Shown piece by piece: positions 8,843 through 17,456 of a DNA stretch of 64,000 nucleotides. Within the stretch, counting starts at the first letter, position 1. Each line of letters starts with the position of its first letter. The notes beneath the pieces were generated by a model. That model made no database searches. It saw only the letters and a program-made list of their open reading frames with translations, and had not been told where the DNA came from. The position numbers and the translations under genes were made by a program. Source of the stretch: DASRJG01 sp032124015 (GTDB lineage: Bacteria > Acidobacteriota > Polarisedimenticolia > Polarisedimenticolales > DASRJG01). The stretch covers positions 37,885 through 101,884 of the forward strand of contig JAQBEH010000088.1 in assembly GCA_032124015.1 (NCBI GenBank), written 5' to 3'.

Positions 8843-9985
8843 ATGGAACTTGGATCGCTCCTCCTCGGGTTGGCGCTCGGTGCCGTCCTCGGCGCCCTCG
8901 CGGCTGCCCTCTGGGCGGCGAGGGTCAACGCCACGGTGCGCGAGGAGCTGGCCCGGACGCAGGCCGACCTGGCGGGTCAGACCGGACAGGCGGAAGCCGC
9001 GACGCGGCAGCGCGAGTCGTTCGTGGCGCTTTCGACCGAAGTTCTCCAAAACTCCCAAAAGTCGTTCCTCGATTTGGTGCGCCCCGTCGAGACCTCCCTC
9101 AAGCAGGTCGACGAGAAACTCCGTTCGATGGAAAAAGAACGCGAAGGGGCCTACCGCGAGCTGAAATCGCAGGTCGTCACGATGGGGCAGGCGTCGGAGC
9201 GCCTCCGCACCGAAACGGCGACGCTCTCCCAGGCGCTGCGCGCGCCGCACACGCGCGGCCGCTGGGGGGAGATCCACCTGAAGCGGGTCGTCGAGTTGTC
9301 GGGGATGCAGACCCACTGCGACTTCGTCGAACAGACGACGATCGGCGGCGAGGGCGGGGTGCAGCGGCCCGACCTGATCGTCAACCTCCCCGGAGGTAAG
9401 CAGCTCGTCGTGGACGCGAAGGTACCGCTCACCTCGTATCTCGAGGCGCAGGAAACCACCGACGACGACCTCCGCGACCGGAAGCTCGGGGAGCACGCCC
9501 GCCAGGTCAAGGATCGGATCACGAGCCTCGGGCAGAAGAGCTACTGGCAGCAGTTCGACGAGTCACCCGAGTTCGTCGTGCTGTTCATTCCCGGCGAGTC
9601 GTTCTTCTCCGCCGCGGTGCAGCGCGATCCCGAGCTTTTGGAATACGGCTTCGGCCGCGGCGTCGTCCCCGCCAGCCCGACGAATCTCATCGCGCTCTTG
9701 AAGACGGTGCACTACGCGTGGCGCCAGGAGAAGGTCGCGAAGAACGCCGAGGAGATCCGGGACCTGGGCGCCGAGTTGTACGACCGGCTCGGGACGATGG
9801 CCGGCTACTTCAAGGACCTGGGCGCCAGTCTCGACGGCACGATGAAATCCTACAATCAGGCGATCGCCTCGCTCGGCAGCCGTGTCCTCGTTTCCGCCCG
9901 CAAGATGAAGGAACTGGGCGCGGGCGGGCCGAAGGAAATCCCCGAACTCGAACCGATCGACCGTGAGACGTCGAAGCTTAGTTGA
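8843..9985 (+). CDS. rmuC: DNA recombination protein RmuC
   Basis: A 380-residue protein with an N-terminal membrane segment (about 5-26), a long coiled coil (about 30-130) and the RmuC domain with 'RGRWGEIHLKRVVELSGM', 'RPDLIVNLPGGKQLVVDAK' and 'SPEFVVLFIPGE'. RmuC is a predicted nuclease-fold protein that limits inversions between short inverted repeats. That is notable here because the window carries many long hairpins, but a link is only inference. It is divergent from the exporter operon and its 3' end overlaps the convergent downstream gene by 8 bp. Confidence 0.95.
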   Translation: MELGSLLLGLALGAVLGALAAALWAARVNATVREELARTQADLAGQTGQAEAATRQRESFVALSTEVLQNSQKSFLDLVRPVETSLKQVDEKLRSMEKEREGAYRELKSQVVTMGQASERLRTETATLSQALRAPHTRGRWGEIHLKRVVELSGMQTHCDFVEQTTIGGEGGVQRPDLIVNLPGGKQLVVDAKVPLTSYLEAQETTDDDLRDRKLGEHARQVKDRITSLGQKSYWQQFDESPEFVVLFIPGESFFSAAVQRDPELLEYGFGRGVVPASPTNLIALLKTVHYAWRQEKVAKNAEEIRDLGAELYDRLGTMAGYFKDLGASLDGTMKSYNQAIASLGSRVLVSARKMKELGAGGPKEIPELEPIDRETSKLS

Positions 9986-10439
9986 TCACCGCGCCGGTGC
10001 CCGCGATCTGATAGATGACCGTCGGCGCGTCCGGCACGTTGGCCGCATCGAGGACCTGGCCCTTCTCTTCGGCCTGGTGCTTGGCGTGCGCTTCGGCCTG
10101 TTCCGCCGTCAGTTCGATCTTCGTGAAGACGCCCTCGGCGATGGCGCTTTTTCCCTTGGCGTCCATCGGGAACACGATGACGCCGTCATCGACCTTGATT
10201 CGAATCGTCCCGCCGCCGCTCTTCAGATCCATCCAGCAGCCGCGCTTCGCGCAGACGTCGATGACAACGCCTTCGACGCGCACGGTCTGGCCGATGTACT
10301 TGTCGGCGTTGGCGACGAGTTCGGACACCTGGACGACTTCGGTGCCGTCCACACCCTTGCCGTAGGTCTTGCCTGTTTCGGCCGTGGCGGCGGGAGCGAT
10401 CATCATCAAGAGAGCGGCGATGAGAGCGACGATTCGCAT
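9978..10439 (-). CDS. Exported DUF4920-like protein
   Basis: A 153-residue protein from the ATG at 10439, preceded by a strong GGAGG. A signal peptide ends near 'ATA-ET' (residue 20). The mature part is a small OB-like beta-barrel with 'GQTVRVEGVVIDVCAKRGCW', a pair of cysteines followed by Trp, then 'MDLKSGGGTIRIKVDD', as in DUF4920 proteins. Biochemical function is not established for that family; the Cys pair suggests metal or redox binding. It is monocistronic and convergent with rmuC. Confidence 0.8.
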   Translation of the reverse strand: MRIVALIAALLMMIAPAATAETGKTYGKGVDGTEVVQVSELVANADKYIGQTVRVEGVVIDVCAKRGCWMDLKSGGGTIRIKVDDGVIVFPMDAKGKSAIAEGVFTKIELTAEQAEAHAKHQAEEKGQVLDAANVPDAPTVIYQIAGTGAVIN

Positions 10440-10582
10440 GGGAAACCTCCGAAAGACAAAGGTGCTGCGTGGCCGAAAATGGTAGCGCGGACGGGATAGG
10501 ACGGCTCTAGGACCCAACGGACCTTCCCGGGCGCGAGAGCCGGCGCCGATCGACGGTAGATTGTCCCGGAAAGGACCGCCCC

Positions 10583-11689
10583 TTGCTCGAATTTACAGAT
10601 GGATCGACCGCAATCGTTCGCGGCGCGCTCGACGCCGGCTGCACCTTTTTTGCCGGCTATCCCATCACCCCCGCCTCGCCGATCCTGATGCAGATGATGC
10701 GCGAGCTGCCGAAGGCGAGCGGCGTCGCGGTCCAAGGCGAGGATGAGATCTCCTCGATCGGCATGTGCATCGGCGCCACGCTGGCGGGCGCGCGCGCGAT
10801 GACGGCGACCAGCGGCCCGGGCATTTCGCTCTATAGCGAGAACATCGGGCTCGCGATCATCGGTGAAGTGCCGCTCGTCATCGTCGACGTGCAGCGGCTC
10901 GGCCCCGCCACGGGCGGAGCGACGACGGTCGGGCAGGGCGACGTGCAGTTCGTACGGTGGGGGACGGCGGGCGGCTACCCGATCGTCGCGCTAGCGCCCT
11001 CGTCGGTGGCGGAGTGCTATGCGTTGACGCGCCGCGCCTTCGATCTGGCCGAGCGCTTCCGCTGCCCCGTCTTCCTGCTCACCGACAAAGAGCTGAACAT
11101 GACGACGAACACCGTCGACGTTTCCGCCTACGAGAAGCCCGACGTGCGCGAGCGCAGCGTGCTTCCCGCAACCGAGCCGCCGTACCGCTACGTCCCCGCC
11201 GCCGACGTTCCGCCGCTGGCCCAGTACGGCGGCGACGGGCTCGTCCGCTTTACCGGCTCGACGCACGACGAGCGCGCGATCATCACCAAGGCTCCCGCCA
11301 AGGTCGCGCAACTGAACGAACATCTGCGCGCCAAGATCGAAGACTACGCGGACGCGATCGCGTTCGTGGTCGCCGACCTGCAACTTGGCGCCACGACCCT
11401 CTTCGTCAGCTACGGGGTCACCGCCGGCGCGATGCGCGAGGCGGTGGTCTCCCTGCGTGCCGCGGGCGATGAGGTGTCGTCGCTGACGCTGCAAAGCCTC
11501 TGGCCCGTCCCCGAGCGCGCGATCCGCGAGGCGCTCGCCGGAATCTCTCGCGTCGTCGTCGCCGAGTTGAACCACGGCCAGTACCGCCGCGAGATCGAAC
11601 GGCTGGCCGGAGGCACCGAGGTGGTCGGTTTGCACCGCGTGGACGGCGAGCTGATCTCCCCCGAGGCGTTCCAGGAGGCTGTGCGATGA
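10583..11689 (+). CDS. 2-oxoacid:ferredoxin oxidoreductase, alpha subunit
   Basis: A 368-residue protein with a TTG start at 10583. 'GYPITPASPI' (about 25-34) is the diagnostic KorA/PorA motif, followed by 'GATLAGARAMTATSGPG' and the Rossmann-like domain II around residue 270. These subunits oxidatively decarboxylate a 2-oxoacid to acyl-CoA and reduce ferredoxin. Lack of the gamma domain on alpha and the similarity of the beta subunit favour a 2-oxoglutarate-type (KorAB) enzyme, but substrate is not certain. The stop overlaps the next gene by 4 bp (ATGA). An in-frame ATG exists only well inside the conserved domain, which supports TTG. Confidence 0.92.
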   Translation: MLEFTDGSTAIVRGALDAGCTFFAGYPITPASPILMQMMRELPKASGVAVQGEDEISSIGMCIGATLAGARAMTATSGPGISLYSENIGLAIIGEVPLVIVDVQRLGPATGGATTVGQGDVQFVRWGTAGGYPIVALAPSSVAECYALTRRAFDLAERFRCPVFLLTDKELNMTTNTVDVSAYEKPDVRERSVLPATEPPYRYVPAADVPPLAQYGGDGLVRFTGSTHDERAIITKAPAKVAQLNEHLRAKIEDYADAIAFVVADLQLGATTLFVSYGVTAGAMREAVVSLRAAGDEVSSLTLQSLWPVPERAIREALAGISRVVVAELNHGQYRREIERLAGGTEVVGLHRVDGELISPEAFQEAVR

Positions 11690-13017
11690 GCGGCCCGACG
11701 ACCATCACCGTGCTGTCCACCTATCGCAACGACACGCCGTACCCGTTCTGCCCCGGTTGCGGCCACCACGCAATCCTCGAGCACCTGAACGCCGCGCTGG
11801 TCGCCCAGCAGCTCGACCCGCGCCAAGTCGTTTTGGTCAGCGACATCGGCTGCTCGGGGTTGTCCGACCAGTACTTCGCGACCAGCGCCTTCCACGGGCT
11901 TCACGGCCGCAGCATCACCTACGCCACCGGCATCAAGCTCGCGCGCCCCGATTTGAAAGTCATCGTGATCATGGGGGACGGCGGCACCGGCATCGGCGGA
12001 GCGCACCTGCTGAACGCCGCGCGGCGCAACATCGGGCTGACCGTGCTCGTGTTCAACAACTTCAACTTCGGCATGACGGGCGGCCAGCACTCCACCACGA
12101 CCCCCGCAGGCGCGATCACCTCGACGACGCCCGGCGGTAACCTCGAACGGCCCCTCGATATTTGCGCCACCGTCGCCGCGAACGGCGCCGGCTACGTTTG
12201 GCGCGGCACCAGCTTCGACAAGGACCTGTCGGAGCGCATCGCCGAGGCGGTCCGATCCGAGTGCTTCGCGCTTCTCGATATCTGGGAGCTGTGTACGGCG
12301 TACTACGTGCCCAGCAATCACGCCTCGAAAAAGACGCTGGCCACGACGCTCGACGAACTGGGGATGAAGGCCGGTCTCTTGCACCGGGCGAACTACCCCG
12401 AATACGCCGCCGCGTACCGCGAGGCGGCGGCGCCGTTTCGTGGCAAACCGCTCCCAGCGCCGCGCCCGATCGCGCCGCGGTTCACTTCGTCTCTCGATCG
12501 TCCCTTCCGCCTCGTGATCGCGGGCAGTGCCGGCGGTAAGGTCCGCTCGGCCGCCAAACTCGCGGGGGAGGCGGCGTTGCTGTCGGGCCTGTGGGCCGCG
12601 CAGCGCGACGACTATCCCATCACGGTGAAAACCGGCCACAGTATCGCCGAGCTGATCTTCAGCCCCCGCGAGATCGACTACACCGGGATCACGCGTCCCG
12701 ACGCGATGATCCTTCTGAGCCGCGACGGTGTTTCCAAGGTGGGGCGCCAGCTCGCCGCGCTGAAGCCCGAAGATCGCGTGTTCGCGCTCCCGGACGCGGG
12801 CGAGATCAAGACGAAGGCGACGGTGCGCGTCATCGACCTGACGCAAGCGCCGGTGCGTCTTGGCGCGGGGCAAGTGGCGCTGTACTGCGTCGCTCTCGCG
12901 CTGAAGGAACTGGGCGTTTTCCCGGTCGAGGCGCTCGAGGGCGCGGCGACCCTCAGCCCCTCCGGGCACGCCGCGGACAACGCAAAAACGGTTCGCGCAG
13001 CGACCGTGGTGGCCTAA
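11686..13017 (+). CDS. 2-oxoacid:ferredoxin oxidoreductase, fused beta-gamma subunit
   Basis: A 443-residue protein with two domains. Residues 1-240 are the thiamine-diphosphate beta subunit: 'CPGCGHH' (22-28), 'GDGGTGIGG' (97-105) and 'NNFNFGMTGGQ' (124-134) bind Mg-ThDP. Residues about 265-443 are the gamma (2-oxoacid:acceptor) domain, beginning 'RPFRLVIAGSAGGKVRSAAK'. Gamma is usually separate or fused to alpha, so a beta-gamma fusion is less common. No CxxCxxC cluster-binding delta domain is present here or in the alpha gene; beta alone would carry the usual single cluster. Forms a two-gene operon with alpha. Confidence 0.93.
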   Translation: MSGPTTITVLSTYRNDTPYPFCPGCGHHAILEHLNAALVAQQLDPRQVVLVSDIGCSGLSDQYFATSAFHGLHGRSITYATGIKLARPDLKVIVIMGDGGTGIGGAHLLNAARRNIGLTVLVFNNFNFGMTGGQHSTTTPAGAITSTTPGGNLERPLDICATVAANGAGYVWRGTSFDKDLSERIAEAVRSECFALLDIWELCTAYYVPSNHASKKTLATTLDELGMKAGLLHRANYPEYAAAYREAAAPFRGKPLPAPRPIAPRFTSSLDRPFRLVIAGSAGGKVRSAAKLAGEAALLSGLWAAQRDDYPITVKTGHSIAELIFSPREIDYTGITRPDAMILLSRDGVSKVGRQLAALKPEDRVFALPDAGEIKTKATVRVIDLTQAPVRLGAGQVALYCVALALKELGVFPVEALEGAATLSPSGHAADNAKTVRAATVVA

Positions 13018-13208
13018 TTGCTCTCAAATACGAGCTTTTTCCGCTGGAAACGGCGTTTCGGGTGCTTTTTTCGGCCTTCTGCGCCGGGAACGGCCTCGTA
13101 GGATCGTCCAGGGGACGCGATCGCCGCCCTGGCCGGGCTGGTGGACCTCCTGAAATCGACCAAAACAGGGCGAAAACACCTTCCGTCGCCTTGACCAAAC
13201 GACCCCGC

Positions 13209-13805
13209 CTACGCGTCGATCGTGATGTGCCCGGGCTGCGCCGCGACGCGGGCGAGCCAGGCCCGGATCGCCGGGTAGCGCGTCAGGTCGAAGTCGCCTT
13301 CCTCGGCGACGTGCGTGTAGGAGTACAGCGAGATGTCCGCCAGCGAATAGCGCGAGCCGACGAAGAACTCGCGATTGCCGAGGTGCGATTCCATCGCGTC
13401 GAGGGCGCGGTAGCCGCCGGCATGGCGCTTCGCGATTTCGACCGCGTCGATCTCGCCTCGCTTGGAATGCAGCAAGTGCCGAGCGACGGCAATGTGGGGT
13501 TCGTGATCGTACTGTTCGTAGAACTGCCACTGCAAAACCTGCGCGCGCTCGAAGCGATCGTCCGGCACGTACCGCGTACCATCGCCGAAGTACCAGAGGA
13601 TCGAATTCGACTCGGCGAGCGAGCGCCCATCATCGAGGACGATCGTGGGCACGCGCAGCGCCGGGTTCAAACCGCTCAACTCCGCGGGCCGGTTCGACCG
13701 GTCGGAGACCGACAGCTCACGCCGTTTGTAAGGGATGCCGAGGTGCGCGAGCAGCAGCCGGACCTTGTAGCAGTTTCCCGAAGGCACGCTGTCGTAGAGC
13801 AACAT
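13209..13805 (-). CDS. Glutathione S-transferase family protein
   Basis: A 198-residue protein with the thioredoxin-like N-terminal domain ('SGNCYKVRLLLAHLGIPY', with Ser9/Asn11/Cys12 near the thiol site), cis-Pro segment 'RVPTIVLDDG' and 'LAESNSILWYFG', then the all-helical C-terminal domain with 'FFVGSRYSLADISLYSYTH'. This is the typical bacterial beta/nu-like GST architecture; the electrophile substrate is unknown. Nothing gene-like lies in the 190 bp between it and the convergent oxidoreductase. Confidence 0.92.
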   Translation of the reverse strand: MLLYDSVPSGNCYKVRLLLAHLGIPYKRRELSVSDRSNRPAELSGLNPALRVPTIVLDDGRSLAESNSILWYFGDGTRYVPDDRFERAQVLQWQFYEQYDHEPHIAVARHLLHSKRGEIDAVEIAKRHAGGYRALDAMESHLGNREFFVGSRYSLADISLYSYTHVAEEGDFDLTRYPAIRAWLARVAAQPGHITIDA

Positions 13806-13842
13806 CGATGAACCCTCCGTCTAACCGGGGGGTCATCATAGG

Positions 13843-16509
13843 CTAGAGATGGCCTCGGCCGATCGTCCGGACGAGGCGATCGAACGAGGAGTTGCCCTTG
13901 ACCCTCGGCGGCTTCCCCCCGTTCTCGGCGGCGGCGAGGCTTGCGGCGAGTTGGGTGTAGTTCACCGTAGGTTCGCCTGCCGGTGCGGGCATAGACCCTA
14001 CGGCCGCCGGCTGGATCCTCGAGAGCACGAGCCGCGCCCATCGGGTCGTCTCGGCGTCGATTGCGTCGCCGGGCCAAGCCGGCCATCCGGTCGGCTGCGC
14101 GAGACCGACGAGGTAGTCGAGCGCTTTCGTCTTCGCGTTGGCGAGCGATGCGTCGCCGGGCGCGGCCACGGCCGCCTCGGCCAACGCCCATGTGGCGACG
14201 GCGTGGACGGCGACGTCTTGGGCGATCGCACCGGACGAATGTTGCGCGGCGAGTAGCGCCGCGAGCGCCGGTATCCCCTCGGACTTCGAGAGCTTCCCGT
14301 CGTCGGCGAGATCGGCCAAAACACGGAAAGCGGTGTCGAGCAATCGCGCACTGGAATCCCACGGCCTGTCCTGAGGCCCCAGCATCGTTTTGAAGTCGCG
14401 CTCACGCGCTCCGTTGACGTTCGGGTTCCCGTCACCGTCCGGATCCTGGACTCCCGGAGTGAGGCCGAGCACGTTTTGGTAGAAGCGGCCCGCCACCGGC
14501 ATGTCGGCAACGAAGTCCGCCGAAAACGTGGTCGTCGGAGCGAACCCACCTTTCGCGGGCCCGAATTTGGCGCCGGCACCGGCCATCATGACGATGACCT
14601 GCTCGATAGCGCCTCCCACGACGCCACCGACGGTCGTTTCGAACGACACACCTTCTGGCAGCGGCAACGCCTGGCGCACGCGGCACGGTTCCCCGGACGG
14701 GTTGACGACGACCGAGTCGTCCACAGCGACGAACGAGGTGAATGGGCTCATCAGCCGATAGCCGATCGCGAGCGCGGTCACCTCGGCCTTGATCGAGTCG
14801 GAGGTCGGGATGCCGGGATCGCGCAACAACTCTTCGATCCGCCCTCGGGCCCACAGAGAGGCGAGCGCCTCGTTTCTCGATTCGAGCTCGGGGAGGACGA
14901 CGTGGAGCTTCTGCTCGAAGTAGCGGCCGCCGAGCTTGCCGCGCACGACGACGTTGCCCTTGCCTGCGGCCAGGTAGCGGCCGACGAGGGTGAGGGTCTG
15001 TCCCGACCCGAGATCGCGCAGGCGCTCGGGCGCAATATCGGCGACGGGGAGCGCACCCCAGTCGATCGCCAGATTGGTCAGATAAGGAAGCGTCACCCAG
15101 GAGCGGAACGCCTCGAGGGCGTCGTCGGCGCTCTCGTCCGGGCGCACGAACACGGAAGCGCCGCGCCCGAGCTCGGCCATGCGATCGAGCAGGTGGTGGT
15201 TGACGGACGTGCCGATCCCGACCGTGTAGATGCGCGCGTCCCCGATAACCTTGCCGATAGCCACCAGGATCTGGTGATCGTTCCCGACGAACCCGTCGGT
15301 CAGAAATACGACGACGCGCAGGCGGTTCGGATCGGCAGGGCGCGCAAAGGCCGCTTCGAGCGCCGGGAGGAGCTCGGTGCCTCCTCCTCCTTGCTGTTGG
15401 TTCAACCAGGCGAGCGCCTGTTCGACGGCGTTGCGGTCGTTGGGGAGCGGATCCTCCGAAAAAATTGTGTTGTCGCCCGCGAACCGGATCAGGTTGAACG
15501 TGTCGCGCGGGCCGAGTGCCTTGAGCGCCCTGGCGGCCAGCCGCTTCGAAGCCGCAAGCGGGACGCCGTTCATGCTCCCCGAGGTGTCGATGACAAACGT
15601 GATCTCTTTTGGCATTGCCTCGGCTGGTCCTACTTCGCCCTTGGGCTGCACGAGGAGCGTGAAGAAGCCGTCGAGGCCGTCACGGTGAGCGAGTAGCCCC
15701 AGCGCGGGCTTTTCGGAGGAGACGCTCCAGCGAAGCAGGAAGTCCTTGTTGGGGATCGCGTCGTCGTCCGCGAGAGCGACCGTCGCGCCGCGAGCGCCGG
15801 TCTTCTTCACGACCGTCTTGTGGCTGGGACTCTCGAGGTTCGTCAGGGGGACGCCGGCGTCGATCGTCACCGCGATTTCGACGTCGTGGCCGGAGCGCGT
15901 CCCCGGGGGGAGGGTGGGGGGCGTGATCCGATCCGCATCGGTTACCGATCCGCCGGGGACGTAGCGCGGGCCGACGACGAGCGGGAACGTGAGCCGGTAC
16001 ACACCGCGCTCGTAGTGCAACGTCCAGACGGTGCGCAGGCGGACGGTGATCGACTTCCCCGGTTCCAGATTCGCGATCGACTGCGTGAAGACGTTCGGCC
16101 GCTCCTGCTCCAAGAGGGCGGCCTGGAACCCCGCGATGCGCGCCCGCTCGTAGACCGTGCGCGCTTCTTCGCGGGGTTTGATCTCGCCGCGGATCGTGCG
16201 GTCGCCCACCTGAAGCTCGAAGTCGTCCACCGCCGCGAGGTCGCCTAGAGGAAACGTGTAGACCGCCTCAACGGTCTCCTTGAACGGGTTGGCGAACACC
16301 TGTTCGATCGTCGCGCGCGCCACGAAGGCGGTCACCTCGATGGCGATCCGGGTGTGGCGCAAGGGAAGCTCGACGATGGCGCCGTCCGCCCGGGCGACGC
16401 TGAGCGCGCCGGGGGTCGACGGCTCGGTCTCGACGGCGGCGACCGGCCGGGACTGTGCCACGGCGAGGGTTGCGAAAAGGACGGCGAGAAGGCGGGTAGG
16501 GAAACTCAT
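13843..16509 (-). CDS. Exported VIT/VWA-domain protein with TonB-plug-like segment
   Basis: An 888-residue protein from the ATG at 16509 (GGGAGGAC upstream), with a signal peptide of about 25 residues. The VIT domain covers about 35-165 and includes 'TVYERARIAGFQAALLEQ'. The VWA domain covers about 303-470 with an intact MIDAS (DTSGS, 308-312), suggesting metal-dependent adhesion. Residues about 661-710 ('PVAGRFYQNVLGLTPGVQ', then 'DGDGNPNVNGARERDF') match the start of the TonB-dependent-receptor plug seen in large Acidobacteria-type receptors, yet no barrel follows. Residues about 715-860 are helical with short repeats resembling an alpha/alpha toroid. Likely a periplasmic or surface protein; partner unknown. 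Confidence 0.88.
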   Translation of the reverse strand: MSFPTRLLAVLFATLAVAQSRPVAAVETEPSTPGALSVARADGAIVELPLRHTRIAIEVTAFVARATIEQVFANPFKETVEAVYTFPLGDLAAVDDFELQVGDRTIRGEIKPREEARTVYERARIAGFQAALLEQERPNVFTQSIANLEPGKSITVRLRTVWTLHYERGVYRLTFPLVVGPRYVPGGSVTDADRITPPTLPPGTRSGHDVEIAVTIDAGVPLTNLESPSHKTVVKKTGARGATVALADDDAIPNKDFLLRWSVSSEKPALGLLAHRDGLDGFFTLLVQPKGEVGPAEAMPKEITFVIDTSGSMNGVPLAASKRLAARALKALGPRDTFNLIRFAGDNTIFSEDPLPNDRNAVEQALAWLNQQQGGGGTELLPALEAAFARPADPNRLRVVVFLTDGFVGNDHQILVAIGKVIGDARIYTVGIGTSVNHHLLDRMAELGRGASVFVRPDESADDALEAFRSWVTLPYLTNLAIDWGALPVADIAPERLRDLGSGQTLTLVGRYLAAGKGNVVVRGKLGGRYFEQKLHVVLPELESRNEALASLWARGRIEELLRDPGIPTSDSIKAEVTALAIGYRLMSPFTSFVAVDDSVVVNPSGEPCRVRQALPLPEGVSFETTVGGVVGGAIEQVIVMMAGAGAKFGPAKGGFAPTTTFSADFVADMPVAGRFYQNVLGLTPGVQDPDGDGNPNVNGARERDFKTMLGPQDRPWDSSARLLDTAFRVLADLADDGKLSKSEGIPALAALLAAQHSSGAIAQDVAVHAVATWALAEAAVAAPGDASLANAKTKALDYLVGLAQPTGWPAWPGDAIDAETTRWARLVLSRIQPAAVGSMPAPAGEPTVNYTQLAASLAAAENGGKPPRVKGNSSFDRLVRTIGRGHL

Positions 16510-16639
16510 CACGTGTCCTCCCGAGCGGCTCGTTGGGGCTCTTCTAGGGATATGACAGTTCCATATGCGCGGAGTTCCCGAAATCGTGCTTTCATCTCTG
16601 ATCGCGCTGCGGCGTAACCGCGATTGTGGAGCCGCGATC

Positions 16640-17365
16640 ATGACGGTTCGACGCATCGGAACCTGGAAGGACACCCTCCGCCGGCTCGCGGACGCAGCCG
16701 TCGCTGCCTTGCTGCCCGGCGGCGCTGCGCTTTTTCCGGTCCTCGCTCAGGTTGACGGTTACCTGTTCCCGCAAGAGGCGGTGTTCCTCTATTGGCTGGC
16801 ACGCACCGGTGAGGGGGAGGGCGCGATCGTCGAGATCGGCTCCTTCCGGGGCCGGTCGACCCTGTGTTTCGCGTTGGGGATCAAAGCGCGACGACCAACG
16901 CGTATCGTCGCTGTCGATCCTCACGTCTATGGGACCGAGGGTGATCTCCGCGAAAACCTCGCCCACTTCGGTGTCGGCGAGTCCGTCGAGTTGATCGTCG
17001 CGCCGTCGGTGACGGCGGCCGGGGCGTGGATTGGATCCGTCCGCATCGTGTTCGTGGACGGCCACCACGGGCAGTCGAGCGTCGAGGCCGACGTCGACGC
17101 CTGGCTACCCTTCCTGGCGCCTGGGGGTTTCCTCTTGCTTCACGATTCGACAGACCTCAGCTCGTTCCCCGGACCCGCGGAGGTCGCGAAAGCGCGACTC
17201 GGCGTCGGCCCCCTCTTCGACGCCGTCGGGGTTGTCGGGGGTATCACCTGGGCCCGGCGCGCAGGCGCGGCCTCGCTGCCGGCCCCGAAGACCTGCGGAG
17301 CGAAGACCCTGGACGCGGGGATCCGATTGGCCAAGCGGTGGGGCAGGAGTCGGCCGGCCCGCTAG
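16640..17365 (+). CDS. Class I SAM-dependent methyltransferase (Methyltransf_24-like)
   Basis: A 241-residue protein. The ATG at 16640 is preferred because GGAG lies 9-12 bp upstream; an earlier in-frame ATG at 16565 lacks one. The Rossmann core shows 'GAIVEIGSFRGRSTLCFALG' (motif I), 'RIVAVDPH' (motif II acidic loop) and 'VRIVFVDGHHGQSSVEADVD', where the histidines and Asp are typical of this O-methyltransferase-like group, then 'LAPGGFLLLHDSTD'. Such enzymes are common beside glycan or natural-product genes; the acceptor is unknown here. It is divergent from the VIT/VWA gene; an interrupted dyad (ATATG-N7-CATAT, 16550-16566) lies between them. Confidence 0.85.
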   Translation: MTVRRIGTWKDTLRRLADAAVAALLPGGAALFPVLAQVDGYLFPQEAVFLYWLARTGEGEGAIVEIGSFRGRSTLCFALGIKARRPTRIVAVDPHVYGTEGDLRENLAHFGVGESVELIVAPSVTAAGAWIGSVRIVFVDGHHGQSSVEADVDAWLPFLAPGGFLLLHDSTDLSSFPGPAEVAKARLGVGPLFDAVGVVGGITWARRAGAASLPAPKTCGAKTLDAGIRLAKRWGRSRPAR

Positions 17366-17402
17366 CGTGTTGCGTATGAGCAACCCACTTCAAACAAACC
17401 TC

Positions 17403-17431
17403 TTGCCGAAACGGAATTCTGAGCGTGTATC
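17403..17431 (+). promoter_or_regulatory. Possible sigma70-type promoter of the XRE-TPR gene
   Basis: TTGCCG (17403-17408), a 17-bp spacer and TGTATC (17426-17431) lie upstream of the XRE-TPR regulator in an otherwise AT-richer gap. Placement and spacing fit; the hexamers are only moderate matches. Confidence 0.35.
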
Positions 17432-17456
17432 CATAGTCACGTAAAAGAGCGGGTGG

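Noticed and set aside
11410..12969. 519-codon open frame antisense to the 2-oxoacid oxidoreductase genes
   Set aside because: No recognisable domain; the opposite strand has intact catalytic motifs.
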